DNA from: Gari tellinella
Taxonomy: Eukaryota; Mollusca; Bivalvia; Cardiida; Psammobiidae
NCBI GenBank assembly: GCA_922989275.2
Contig: OV277869.1
Coordinates: forward strand, 44,934,189-44,998,188
Direction of reading: 5' to 3'
Length of the DNA: 64,000 nt
The translations under genes were made by a program, and so were the position numbers. The notes under the pieces are model-generated. The model did not search any database and was not told the DNA's origin. It worked only from the letters and a program-made list of their open reading frames with translations. Below are positions 11,073-21,314 of the stretch, piece by piece (the stretch's first letter is position 1; each line of letters opens with the position of its first letter).

Positions 11073-12055
11073 AGAGTTGTCAGAGACACAACAAAGCTCG
11101 CCATAGGCACATTTATGAGAAACCTAAACGTAGATTTAGAAACCTTTAGAAACCTAAACCTGGATCCTATGTTCAAGGTCAAGGTCACCGGAGTCAACTT
11201 TTTGCATGTAAGGAAAGATCTTGTGCATATACACATGCACATCGAACATGAAAGGAATATCTCAATGGACGTAGGAGTAAAAGGCATTTTCAGAAACCTA
11301 AAACGCAGATTTCAAAACCTAAACATTGGCCCTTACTTCAGGGTAAAGGTCATTGAGGTAAAATAATTTGTGTGCATTGAATGGTCTTGTCCATATATAT
11401 ATATATATATATGTGCATGCCTAATATGAAAGGAATATCTGAATGGATATAGGAGTTATAGGCATTTTGAGAAAACTGAACACAGATTTTGAAACCTTTA
11501 AACGCAGGCCCTTACTTCAATGTCAAGGTTACTGGGGTTAAATAATTTGTGTGCATGGAAAGGGCTTGTCTATGTTCACATGCATACCAAGTATAAAATC
11601 AACATGTCAAAGGACATAGGAGAGATAAGCATTTTGAGAAACCTAAACACAGATTTCGAAAACCTAAACGCGGGTCCTAGGTTCAAAGTCAATGTCACTG
11701 GGGTCAAGCTTTTTGCATGCAAGGAAAAATCTTGTACATAAACACATGTACACTGACTATGAAAGGAATATCTCAATAGAAATAGGAGTTACAGACATTT
11801 TGAGAAACCTAAACGCAGATTTCGAAACCTAAACGTGGTCCCTAAGTTCAAGGTCATTGGGGGCTAATTTTTTCTGTGCATGGAAAGGTCTTGTCCATAT
11901 ACACACACATACCAACTATGAAAGCAATACCTGAAGGGACATAGATGTAATAGACATTTTCTTAAAATTGTTTACGCCGTTCATGATGACAACGACGACT
12001 ACACCGGGGGTATTGCAATAGCTTGTCTTGCACTTCGTACAGGTGAGCTGAAAAC
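11073..12055. repeat. Family F repeat cluster, third and longest copy
   Basis: It opens with 'caagagttgtcagagacaca' and 'aagctcgcc', then five or so blocks of the family, and closes with 'cttcgtacaggtgagct'. The opening and closing GCTCGCC and GGTGAGCT motifs suggest terminal inverted sequences of one non-autonomous element with internal tandem growth. An AT dinucleotide run sits at about 11,395-11,412. Confidence 0.65.
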
Positions 12056-12480
12056 CTTGACCTTTGACAAACATGATCCAAATTGTACTGAGCTGAATAA
12101 CTTTACAAATTCACTACACATGCCGTATATGAAGTATCTATCGAATGTAGTTACAATGTTAAATTCAGCCTATGTCAAATTTAAATGACCTCTAGGTGAT
12201 CTTGACCTTTGTCGGACATGACACAAATTGTACAGAGCTCAAGATCTTCTAAAGTTCAGTATACATGCAGTTCCAAAGTTATGGTCTATGTAAAATTCAG
12301 CTTATTTGACCTATAAATGACTTTGGCCTTTGTTGTACTGAGCTCATATGTCAGAAGCTTCGAGATTCTTGAGTTGAGTATATATGCCTAATATGAAGTC
12401 TCTAAAACAGATATTCCAAACTTATGGCCAAGGTTTAAGTTGTGTACAGGCAGACAAACAGGACAATGCACTTGACTAGG
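12056..12480. repeat. Degenerate repeat with GACCTTTG blocks
   Basis: Three imperfect copies of a block of about 120 bp share 'ttgacctttg', 'acatgatccaaattgtac' and 'gagct...aagctt' phrases. It is probably an internal part of an element related to that at 14.57 kb, where 'ctgacaaaggtcaaggtcat' appears in the opposite orientation. Confidence 0.4.
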
Positions 12481-13368
12481 TCAAAAGCATAAAAAATATA
12501 CATGTAGTAAGCTCTAATGAAAGGTAGCTGCTTAATGCTTCTTTAGGAGCTTTCAACATAACTGTTGTCCTGCATTAAGCTGATATGTGTCTTTAAATTT
12601 TCGAATCTTTGCTTAACGACACTAATCCCAAAACCTCTCTAAATCAAACGTTTTGCTCAGACCGGAACAATTAATTTTCAGGTGTTTTAACTGTACTGCC
12701 TAAAAGAAGTTGCAATTTTTATGAGTGCATAAGTTTTCAGAAATCTTTTATACAAATAAAATATTTTTATTATGACAGAGTGTCTCCTAACACCAACGAT
12801 TAAGAAATAATCTAGAATTTGTTTTTTAGAAAAATGCATATCTAGCTCCCACGTAACGTCAAGTCCCAAATAATTTCCGTCAAAATGGCCACAGTCACTA
12901 AATGTGACTTTGTCTTGATTTATAAAGGCACCAGATTTTAAGTTTTAGATAGCAACAACAGTCAAACACGTACATTCATAGAACTATCTCTTTGGAATTG
13001 GTAAGATGCTCATCCTTCCAGCAATAGCTCAAGAAAATACCGTCACTCAGAGAAACTGTAACAAAACTATACAGAGTGAGATATTTGGTTCTCTTTTAGA
13101 AATTTGAACTTGGAATACATGTAATTATATAATCAGGATTACAGTCAAACCTAATAAAGGTTTTTGTCACAATCAGAAAAGTCCTGAACAATGATTCAAA
13201 ATACAAATATACAACAATAATATAGTATTGTCAATCTTTTTTTAGGTGTTTATTGCAGGTAATTTCCATAAACATTAACTATTATAGTGCAGTCTTTAAA
13301 AGGCCTTTGATCTAAAACATATGTGTCATCTGCCAGCAAGCATCAGTCTAACAAGAGTTGCAGCTAAA
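12481..13368. other. AT-rich stretch without recognisable features
   Basis: No gene, RNA or clear repeat was seen on either strand. A 60-residue minus-strand ORF near 12.7 kb shows no domain. Confidence 0.45.
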
Positions 13369-13841
13369 ATAACAAGAGGCCCATGGGCCATATGTCGCTC
13401 ACCTGAGCATAGTTGACAAAATGGAGAGAATGATTTATATCCCGGGACGGGATTATCTTTTACCCCAGGGGCATATTTTGATCAATTTTGATAAAGGACC
13501 TATAGATGATGCTATGTGTCAAATACCTAAGCTCTGTGTACTAGGGTTTCAGACATGAATATTTGTAAGTTTACGTAAAAAAAATCTATTTTTAGCTCCT
13601 GTGACCTTGATATGCAACTGACTGGACCCATTTCAATACTATTGGTGAAGGACATCTGGAAGGGTCACCATACCAAATCTCAAAGCTCTTGCCATATTAG
13701 CTTCAGAGGAAAAGATGTTTGAAATTTTCACTTTATTACTTTTTGTAAAACTGTGACCACCGGGGCGGGGCCATTTTGACCCAAGGGTCAAGATTTTAAT
13801 TAAAACTTGATAGAAGACCTGTAGATAAGGCTAATGGTAAA

Positions 13842-14463
13842 CAAGAGGGTCATGGCCCTTAATTCTCTCACCTGAGGACATTGTACCTTAGCTGACTGGA
13901 CAAGACAACATTTTAATACAGCTGTAAATGGAGTTATCTTCTGGACAAGAAAACATGACAAAGGGGAATATCTCAAAATATATTATTGGCAGGAATAAGG
14001 CCCTTATCCATGACATTTCCTCTTATCACACAATTTCCATATATGATATTTATTGCACATTCTGCTTTACTTTCAACCTGCTTTAAGCTATCATCTACTA
14101 AGATGTAGATAGTATTTCTTATCTTAAATTTTTATGACTGTATAAAGTGGAATTATTTTCTTCAGTGGAGGAATAAAATTGAAGGCGTAAAAAAGCATAT
14201 GTATAGGGTAATGGGTTAACTAACATAAGTAGAACAGGAGTTATCTCCCGGACAACAAAATATGACAGAGGGAATTAAATAGCTCACCAGGAGATACTAT
14301 AGACATAATGTCAAAGCTGTGGGCCTAGTAGTTTTTGACAAGAAGAATTTTTAAAGTTTGATTGAAGTAAATGTGGACCGACGGACAGGTGGAAGTCCGT
14401 ACGGACGGACATACAACGGACGGTGAGCAGTCACCTTGAACCTTCGCTCAGGTGAGCTAAAAA
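13842..14463. mobile_element. Inner family C copy inserted in the outer one
   Basis: It starts 'aacaagagggtcatggccct' with 'ctctcacctgagg' and ends 'cttcgctcaggtgagctaaa'. It contains a half MITE of family B at about 14,050-14,215, recognised by 'ctgctttactttcaacctgc' and 'cttcagtggaggaataaa'. The GACGGAC-rich run near 14,390 is typical of the right end of these elements. Confidence 0.6.
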
Positions 14464-14570
14464 TCTAAGTTCTAGCCCTTGTAGTTTTTGACAAGAAGGT
14501 TTCCTAAGATTTCCTTATTTTTTCACTTTGGTTGATATTTAGAGCAACCTAGATTTCTGCATTTCTATGC

Positions 14571-14975
14571 CCCCGCATGACTTAGTCGGGGGTATATTGT
14601 TTTTGGTCTGTCTGTCTGTTTGTCTGTATACAACTTTAACCTTGGCATTTGAACTACTTAGGATAGAGACTTTATATTCAGTATGTGTACTCACCTCAAG
14701 AAGCTCTTGAGCTCAGTAAAATTTTGGTCATGTCTGACAAAGGTCAAGGTCATTTAGAGGTCATTTAGGGGTAAATGAGACATCAATATGACGTCATGAT
14801 GCTATTGTGATGATGCATTTGAATAAGCTAGAAAAAGCTTGTTTCTTTGTACATTTTCATCACAACAACAGCAAGGAGTACAATCATAACCTGCTGTATG
14901 ATTTTACTTGAAAGCCCAATGAATACATTGCAGTGACTAAACACCTCGGGGGCATTTGTCACTTTCTGTGACACC
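14571..14975. mobile_element. Family E-like element (TATGCCCCCG ... CGGGGGCAT)
   Basis: The left end reads 'tatgcccccgcatgactta' and the right end 'aaacacctcgggggcat', inverse at the GCCCCCG core. The GTCTGTCTGTCTG run and the 'aaggtcaaggtcat' block are typical of these bivalve-style repeats. No ORF is seen. Confidence 0.55.
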
Positions 14976-16362
14976 ATTCATCATCATTATCATCGGTATT
15001 TATATTAACGTGCAGGAGTGGGAGTGTCGTCCACATCAGTGGACCCCCTTCCAGGCAGCTGGCTAACTGCACGCATAGCAGATCTCACATTGGATCTCCA
15101 CACATCCTTGTCACAAGGGTCGACTTCAGAAAGTTTCCTTTCTCGTCTATCTCTCTCTGCTAGAGTCTTCCATGTCATCTTGGGTCGCCCTGGACCACGT
15201 CTTCCCTCAATCTGTATGGTGCAGACTGTCTTAATTGCGCCACTGGAGCGTTCAACGTGTCAGAACCAGCGGAGTCTTTTCTCTCTCATAATGATGTCCA
15301 GGTCATCAAGGCCAACATGTGTTAACAGCTGATCTGACGTAACAGTAGCCACATCCTCTGGCTTCACATTGCAGATCTGTCTGATCATGGCTCTGTCGTT
15401 GCGACGTAAACGCTGGAGATTTGGACTTGTCAAGGGCCAAGTCTCACTTGCATGTAGCATTGCGTTCCTCAAACATGACCTGTAAACACGACCGCGGGTC
15501 TTGTAGGAGAGATGGCAGGTTGACAGAACTTGTAGCAGCTCCTTAAACTTCTTCCAGGCGGTTTTCACACACGTGGTTGTTGCAAGTTCACATCCATCGG
15601 CTGCAGAGAGCATATCCCCCAGATAGCAGAAGGATGATACCACTTCTAGCTTGTCATGTCCGACCTGAACCTCATTCTGTGGCCTTCCTTCGATGGGTCG
15701 AGCAGTTCCTTGGCATCTTCTTTCAGACGCTCGAGGCCACTACATTTCTTATGCACCCAGTGTTTGCAGCTGTTGCTGCCTACACCAGTGCGGCAGATGG
15801 CGCATGGGAAGTCGCCCGAGCTCTGCAGGAGGCCCAGGCCTGTACCACAGATCATGATCTTGGTCTTCCTGGTATTTACCCTCAATCCTTTCTGCTTCAT
15901 GCCACAATTCCAAATGTGTAGCCTTCTGACACACTCGTTTAAGGAGTCAGCAATGATGACAAGATCATCAGCGTAGAGGTCCTCCCAAGGTACTCCAGCC
16001 TGGAACTCACGTGACAGAGCCTCAAGTACAATGATGAAGAGCAGAGGGCTGAGCACAGAGCCCTGGTGTACACCAACCTTCACCTCAAACTCTTCACTGA
16101 GACCCTCTCCAACCCGAACACGACTCCGCACATTCTCATACATCCCCTGAACGAGTTTCATGATCCACTCCTGGACACCAAGCTTTCTCAATGCCCATCA
16201 AATCACTTGCTGAGGGACCCGGTCAAATGCCTTCTCTAAGTCCACAAAAGCCATGTAGAGCCGCCCATTTACGGCAAGGTATTTCTCCTGCAATTGACGG
16301 ACGACAAAGATTGCATCTGTTGTACCCCTGCCTGGGACAAATACAAACTGCGATTCATGTTT
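14976..16362 (-). pseudogene. Non-LTR retrotransposon (LINE) reverse transcriptase, broken and 5'-truncated
   Basis: The minus strand encodes the RT core. Near the 5' side a YMAFVDLEKAFDRVP stretch (motif with first catalytic D) is followed by an in-frame TGA at 16,198-16,200. Then come HQGSVLSPLLF and the catalytic YADDLVIIADS. After about 15,645 the frame shifts, and the C-terminal part follows: a YLGDMLSA segment, a TWPLTSPNLQRL stretch, and a reverse-read end near 15,020. The 3' end is a GATGATAATGATGATG-like microsatellite (plus strand 14,977-14,995), which suggests target-primed insertion, possibly RTE-like; the clade is uncertain. No endonuclease domain is left. It sits inside the composite family C element. 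Confidence 0.85.
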
Positions 16363-16684
16363 TTAATTCTTTGAACAAATTTTAAAGAGCCTGACCCAAG
16401 GAACATTCCTGTAAAGTTTGGTTGAAGTCTGTCAACTGATATAGGAAATTTTTAACAAAGACAAACAACGCACAACTCACAACGGACACAGGGCAATCAC
16501 AATAGGTCACCTTGAGCCTCTGGCTCAGGTGAGCTAAAAATATGATCTCTTCTTCATATTTCTTACAAGAGGACTCACATGACAAAAAGCTTGGAATCCG
16601 ATTAGGTCCCACATTACCATAAGTGAGGCCTGATCGAGATCCATTCAGTTTGCAAATACATGCAACTTTAAACAGGCCTACAAT

Positions 16685-16870
16685 GTTGTAAGAGTAAAGA
16701 ATCAAGGCTCCAGATAAGCGGGAGTAAACTGAACAAATCTTACATTTTCCCCTTGATGTCAGCACCAAACCCTATTGTGTAACTACTCATTAGAATCGTC
16801 TCAAAGAAAAAATTCTAATAAGTAGTAACACCATAGGGCTTAATGCAGACATAAAGATTTAACTTTTTGA
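16685..16870. mobile_element. Family D palindromic MITE
   Basis: The left end is 'aggctccagataagcgggag'. The central hairpin arms are 'gtgtaactactcattagaat' and 'attctaataagtagtaacac'. The right end is decayed. Confidence 0.6.
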
Positions 16871-17289
16871 AACCTCAAAACGTTTTTTTTGGTGAAGATA
16901 AAGTAGATGATTGCTCAAAACCAAAAAATTCTTATGAGTACTCTAAATATAGGGTTTGATGTAGATATAAGGATCTAAATAGTTGACCTGCTTTCCTTTT
17001 CTGGAGCTTTTGAGTTATCTAATGCATAAACTGTACCTTACCTTCTTGCATTGTGTGAACTTCACCCACTCACACTCACTCTCCTAGTTTAGCGTCCGTG
17101 TTCCCTTCGTCAGGGGTTCGACGTTAACTTGAAAAAGTTTTTACAAATTCTAACTTCCTTATGTCTGCACAAAATCCTGTGATGTGACTACTCATTAGAA
17201 TCATCTCAAAGAGTGTTTGGTAGAGACATAAAGATGATACTGTTGGAAATATTTACCCATTCTTTTTTAGAGCCTTATGTGTATTCAGT

Positions 17290-17483
17290 ACAGCTCCAGA
17301 TAAGAGGAGTATTTGAGTAACTAAAACCTTTACTTCTGCATTATATCCTATGGTGTTACCACTCATTAGAATCGTCTCTTGATTCTAATGAGTAGTAACA
17401 CCATGGGATTTGGTGCTGAAATGAGTGAGAACATGTTGGATTTGTTCACTTTATTCTGTCTTATCTTGAGCCTTGAAATTTCA
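17290..17483. mobile_element. Family D palindromic MITE
   Basis: The ends are 'cagctccagataagaggag' and 'ctgtcttatcttgagcct'. The hairpin arms are 'gtgttaccactcattagaat' and 'attctaatgagtagtaacac', nearly perfect. Confidence 0.65.
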
Positions 17484-17489
17484 GACACC

Positions 17490-17910
17490 TTTCACTGCCT
17501 GTTACTGGAAGAATTTAGATTTACTTTCAGCCTCCTTTAAGCAACCATGTGCTACGATATAGGAAATATATCTATAATTGTATAAAGTAAAACTTAAAGT
17601 TCAGCGTAGGAATGCACTATCTTCAGAGTAACCTTGTCAATGCCAGAATACTAAAGTTCCTGCTTAACCCTTCCCTTGCTGTATTCTAGTTCACTTAAAC
17701 CTTTCACTCCATAACTACGACTTTTAATGCTTTTAATTTATTACTCCACTAAAGAAAATAGCTCAATGTTTTACAGTCATGAATATACTTCTAAGAAATT
17801 ATTCTATATACTAGCAGATGGTAGCTCAAAGCAAGCACATTTTGCTTTACTTTCAACCTGCATTAAGTGGTCAGCTGTCGTTAAAACTAGAAACAGGTTG
17901 TGGGGTAAAG
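17490..17910. mobile_element. Two decayed family B MITEs
   Basis: A degraded copy at about 17,490-17,690 has 'ttactttcagcctcctttaa'. A fuller one at about 17,705-17,910 shows 'ttattactccactaaagaa', 'acagtcatgaatata', 'tgctttactttcaacctgc' and 'aactagaaacaggttgtggg'. Neither retains an intact TTAA flank on both sides. Confidence 0.5.
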
Positions 17911-17977
17911 GGTTGAACAAGTTTTCTTCATGTAAAATGCTATCTCCTGGGACTATGTACATGGTACTGTGATTTGG

Positions 17978-18165
17978 CAGACTTCCAGATAAAAGGGAGT
18001 AAATTAACAAATCCAACATTTTCTCTTTTCAGCACCAAATCCTATCGTGTGACGACTCATTAGAATCAAAGAGACCATTCTAATGAGTAGTAGTAACACC
18101 ATAGGATTTCATGCAGAAATAAAGATTCTAGTTTTTGAAATACTCCCCTTATCTGGAGCTCTGAA
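17978..18165. mobile_element. Family D palindromic MITE, reverse orientation
   Basis: The left end reads 'gacttccagataaaagggag' and the right end 'ctccccttatctggagctct'. The hairpin arms are 'gtgtgacgactcattagaat' and 'attctaatgagtagtagtaa'. Confidence 0.65.
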
Positions 18166-18785
18166 TTGGTTACTGTTTACTGGTTGTAACTGAAATGGTA
18201 CTATTTACACTCTGTAAACGTGACAGCCTTACTTATACTGTCCGTAGAGAGTAATCATACCTTTCATGTCCTTCAGAGCTTCTAAAGTCTCTTTCTTCCA
18301 GCATTCTTCAAGCAAGTCCAGCATAAATACCTGGCAATGTCTTTTTCAGCTCACCTGCAAGAAATCAAATACAAACTTCCTTTAAGCGGTCATTCTTAAA
18401 AGAAGCATAAACCTCTCTGAAGTTTAGTTTTTATTTTCAGCACATACATGTTATGTATGCTTACTGCTATAAACAAAATGTATTACAAAAGCGGTATATT
18501 TTTATAGCACTAATAAGAGTATACTATTATGTTGTACTTAGTAAAAAATGATCTTAGTCGTAAAAAAATTAACCTACGGGATGTATTTACAGTTAACTGA
18601 ACGTAAATACGAATATACAAACAAGGTTAATTCTATTTACAAAAAGGTTCATTTAGCAGGTATTATATTTCATAGTGAACTTTCTTGAGAGGTATATTTA
18701 CCTAGACAGTCTCGTTAACTGTACTGTTCACTTGATATTGCTTAAAATTGTCGTCTGCTGATTTTTCTTAAAGTTACGTTTTGGA
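18166..18785. other. AT-rich stretch without recognisable features
   Basis: No coding or structural feature is recognised. Short AT-rich inverted runs near 18.6 kb are unremarkable. Confidence 0.45.
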
Positions 18786-18789
18786 TATT

Positions 18790-18998
18790 CAGAAATAAGA
18801 AACATACAGACGAGTAACAAACAGTTTGAATCAAGATTAGACGCCGCCATCGCGCTGCATCTGATCTTGGTTCAATCTGTTGGCAAATGTAATCTAAGGT
18901 TATTAATTTTCCCTCCCTATAATAAGTCCCTCCGAACAACACCCACACTCTTTGTCTCCCACTGGGTGTTGTTGTAGAGAAGGAGTACTGTTTTGTAC
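18790..18998. mobile_element. pogo-like MITE relic related to 7.3 kb
   Basis: It contains the hairpin arms 'acagtttgaatcaagattag' and 'ctgatcttggttcaatctgt', then 'ccctccctataataagtccc', 'tgtctcccactgggtgttgt' and 'gtagagaaggagtactg'. These match the 7.27-7.45 kb segment in order. Confidence 0.5.
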
Positions 18999-20854
18999 AT
19001 TTTCCCCTTACTTAGTAAGGTATTGAGCTGGAACAACCAACAAAACCTTTGTTTTCTCCTTTCAACTAAGCCTTGGTGGCCTTTTCTACACACTGTGTAC
19101 AGATGACAAGGTCCACACAACACTCCACCATGCTGTTGTGACTGATGTGGGCTGAGCACGCCTCATATATCATAGAACCATCCACAGTAACAGCTGAAGT
19201 CAAATAGCAAAATACAGTAAAACCTTTCAATTACTAGGATCTTAATACAGGTGACTGCTTAACCCATCCCCAATAGAAGCACATTTTAGCACATTTAATG
19301 TATTCCTCCACTGAAGAAAATAGTAATCCTAAGATGTATTCAAAGATGAAATTAGGTGTTCCTATGTGATGTAGTATAAGAGATGTGGCACAGACAAGGT
19401 TTTTTAATGGTCAAGAACTTCTGAAAAGCAATACCAAGCTGTAATTTCATATAAGCTACATTGTATTTATATTACAATTTGAAAAAGTTATATCACCTAT
19501 AAGTAAAGTTATTGTCTGGAAATCAAAGTTTGACGCACACATGTCTGCCGACATTGGAATTCTAATAACAAGCTGAGCATTTCGTACATGTAATAAATTC
19601 GGTTTCAATAAGTTAAACAGAAGTAAAGTTATCATCAGAAAACCAGTTTAAGCCATAAAGTACTAAGTATTTAAAGGGCCATTACCCTAGGAAAATTCAT
19701 TGAACCGATACCAAAATCACTACGCATCTTCCCTGCATAATAACTAAGTAAAATATGAAATTCGGCTACAATAGGTAAAAAAATAACTGAAATTGATGTC
19801 TTGAAGCAAGATTTCTTTTAAAACAATTGAAGTATTAACGGTTGTATTAACGGTGCATAACTTCAGATAAAACCAAAATTGGGAGGAAAACATTCATGTA
19901 TAATCACAAAGCTTAATAATTATGAAAGTTGATTATAATAGACTAAATGAAACTATAATTTTTTTTCAGGAAACAATTTTTTTTTAATGTCTAAAGGGGT
20001 ATACTGAGACACACAAAACACATGATCATCTTCCGATATATCATAAGCACATCCCTACAGTAGTGTAGGAGTTAAATGCACAAATGTGTAACAGACAGAT
20101 GGACAGACAGACAGAAAGCACAACCTCAATATGTCTCTCCCTACCCCCCTATATAGGGGAAGACATAATTGAAAGGCTTAGCAATATAGATGAAAACTCT
20201 ACCTGCTACTGTCAGTGATGGCATTCTGACAGTCCAGCTTCCCTGTGCGGACAACACTATTACCATGTCATATGTCATTTGACCATTGCACTGCACTATG
20301 GTGCTCTTCTGCTACGACTTCACAAAACCTCATATGATCTTCACCATATCCAATCTGGTAACAATAAGAGTTAAATGTTTCAGGCATTGAATGGAATACC
20401 AGGTATAACAAAGCACAAGTTAAAACTCATTAGTGTATCAGAAATATTATTACAAAGTAAGCTCAACCCATGTTGTAGCCACTAATATCTGTAAGGAATA
20501 AAGTGACAGTAGCCACTGAAGTATATCAGTAATGATTATAATGATAGCAGCCACTGAAGTGTGTTGCAAATGCGATACATGGGAATTTGGTTAATAAGGT
20601 CTCACCCCAATGACTATTTGTAAAGTTATATAATGCAGTGGGGGCTCTTACCAGCAACCCCTGTGCTGCTTGTCAAATGCATTACTGCTAGACCTTGATA
20701 ACACCACCAATTCAGTGGCTACAGTACTGTGACAGAACTTAGTCACTATCTTGTGGCTATGTGCTCATACTGCCTTCACACTTCAGTGCCTTCTGTGCTT
20801 CTATTTCATCTCTTAATACAAGACCAAAAAAACTCTTTGGCCTCTCAAGGTACC
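18999..20854. other. Gene-poor interval with minor repeat fragments
   Basis: No gene was recognised. Fragments seen are a family B piece near 19,245-19,330 ('ttcctccactgaagaaaata'), a GACAGACAGACAG run near 20,100, and a weak inverted pair around 'acagtagccactgaa' (20,508) and 'ttcagtggctacagtac' (about 20,712). Confidence 0.4.
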
Positions 20855-20921
20855 CTGTCAACAATTATTTAGGCAGTAAATAGTGTGAAAGACCCCTGTC
20901 AAGATAAGTTTTGACTCTTAA
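20855..20921. repeat. Outlying diverged satellite unit
   Basis: 'accctgtcaacaattattta', 'agacccctgtcaagataagt' and 'ttgactcttaa' are the 74-bp satellite unit in diverged form. It is separated from the main array by a MITE at a TTAA, so the array formerly extended this far. Confidence 0.7.
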
Positions 20922-21310
20922 CTCATTACCCCATAAATACACCTTTTTACGCCTTTAATTTATTCCTCCACTGAAGAAAATAGTTTCACTAAATACAGTC
21001 TTAAATATGAACCCAAAGAAATATTGTCTATATCCTAGCAGATTATTATTATTATATAGCGCTCTTTTCACACAGGGGTAGTGCGTTCAAAAGCGCTTCA
21101 CATGAAATTACATAAATGTACCTACAAAGCGAGAAAGGACAAAATAACTACAATTAGATCTAAAATAAACATGAATAAACATACAGATGATAGCTTAAAG
21201 CAGGTTGGAAGTTAAGCAGAATGTGCCTTAAGGTGATTCTGCTTTACTTTCAACCTGCTTTAAGTGGTCACCTGTCTCCAAAAATTAGAAACAGGGTATG
21301 GGGGAACGGG
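20922..21310. mobile_element. Family B MITE inserted at TTAA in the satellite
   Basis: TTAA at 20,918-20,921 and 21,311-21,314 flank the element. Its ends are CTCATTACCCCATAAATAC and the inverse of ATGGGGGAACGGG. The core is the family palindrome: 'agcttaaagcaggttggaag' facing 'ctttcaacctgctttaag'. Removing it with one TTAA rebuilds a satellite junction, GACTC-TTAA-GGAAGCCTGTC. TTAA targets fit piggyBac- or Kolobok-mobilised MITEs. About 145 bp of it is a nested insertion. Confidence 0.85.
21044..21188 (-). mobile_element. L2-type LINE/SINE 3'-end fragment nested in the MITE
   Basis: On the minus strand it ends with 'gaagcgcttttgaacg', 'gagcgctatata' and an ATAATAATAA tail, the form common at L2-like 3' ends. 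The direct repeat CAGAT stands before it (21,039-21,043) and at its far end (21,184-21,188). Other family B copies read through this point without the insert, as at 39.8 kb. Confidence 0.7.
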
Positions 21311-21314
21311 TTAA

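Larger units (their letters stand above)
13369..16540. mobile_element. Family C element split by several later insertions
   Basis: The outer element begins 'caagaggcccatgggccata' with 'gctcacctgagc' and ends 'ctctggctcaggtgagct'. Alignment by eye with the inverse of the 59.9-kb copy shows its own sequence only at about 13,369-13,842, 14,463-14,570 and 16,364-16,540. The first gap holds another family C copy. The second holds a family E-like element and a LINE. Reading across the second gap joins 'tttctgcatttc' to 'aattctttgaacaa', as in the uninterrupted copy. Confidence 0.7.

Noticed and set aside
11395..11412. Possible promoter TATA run
   Set aside because: It is a plain AT dinucleotide repeat inside a family F cluster without any following gene.
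15018..15976. Plus-strand ORFs of 104-114 residues over the LINE
   Set aside because: They are antisense shadows of the minus-strand reverse transcriptase.
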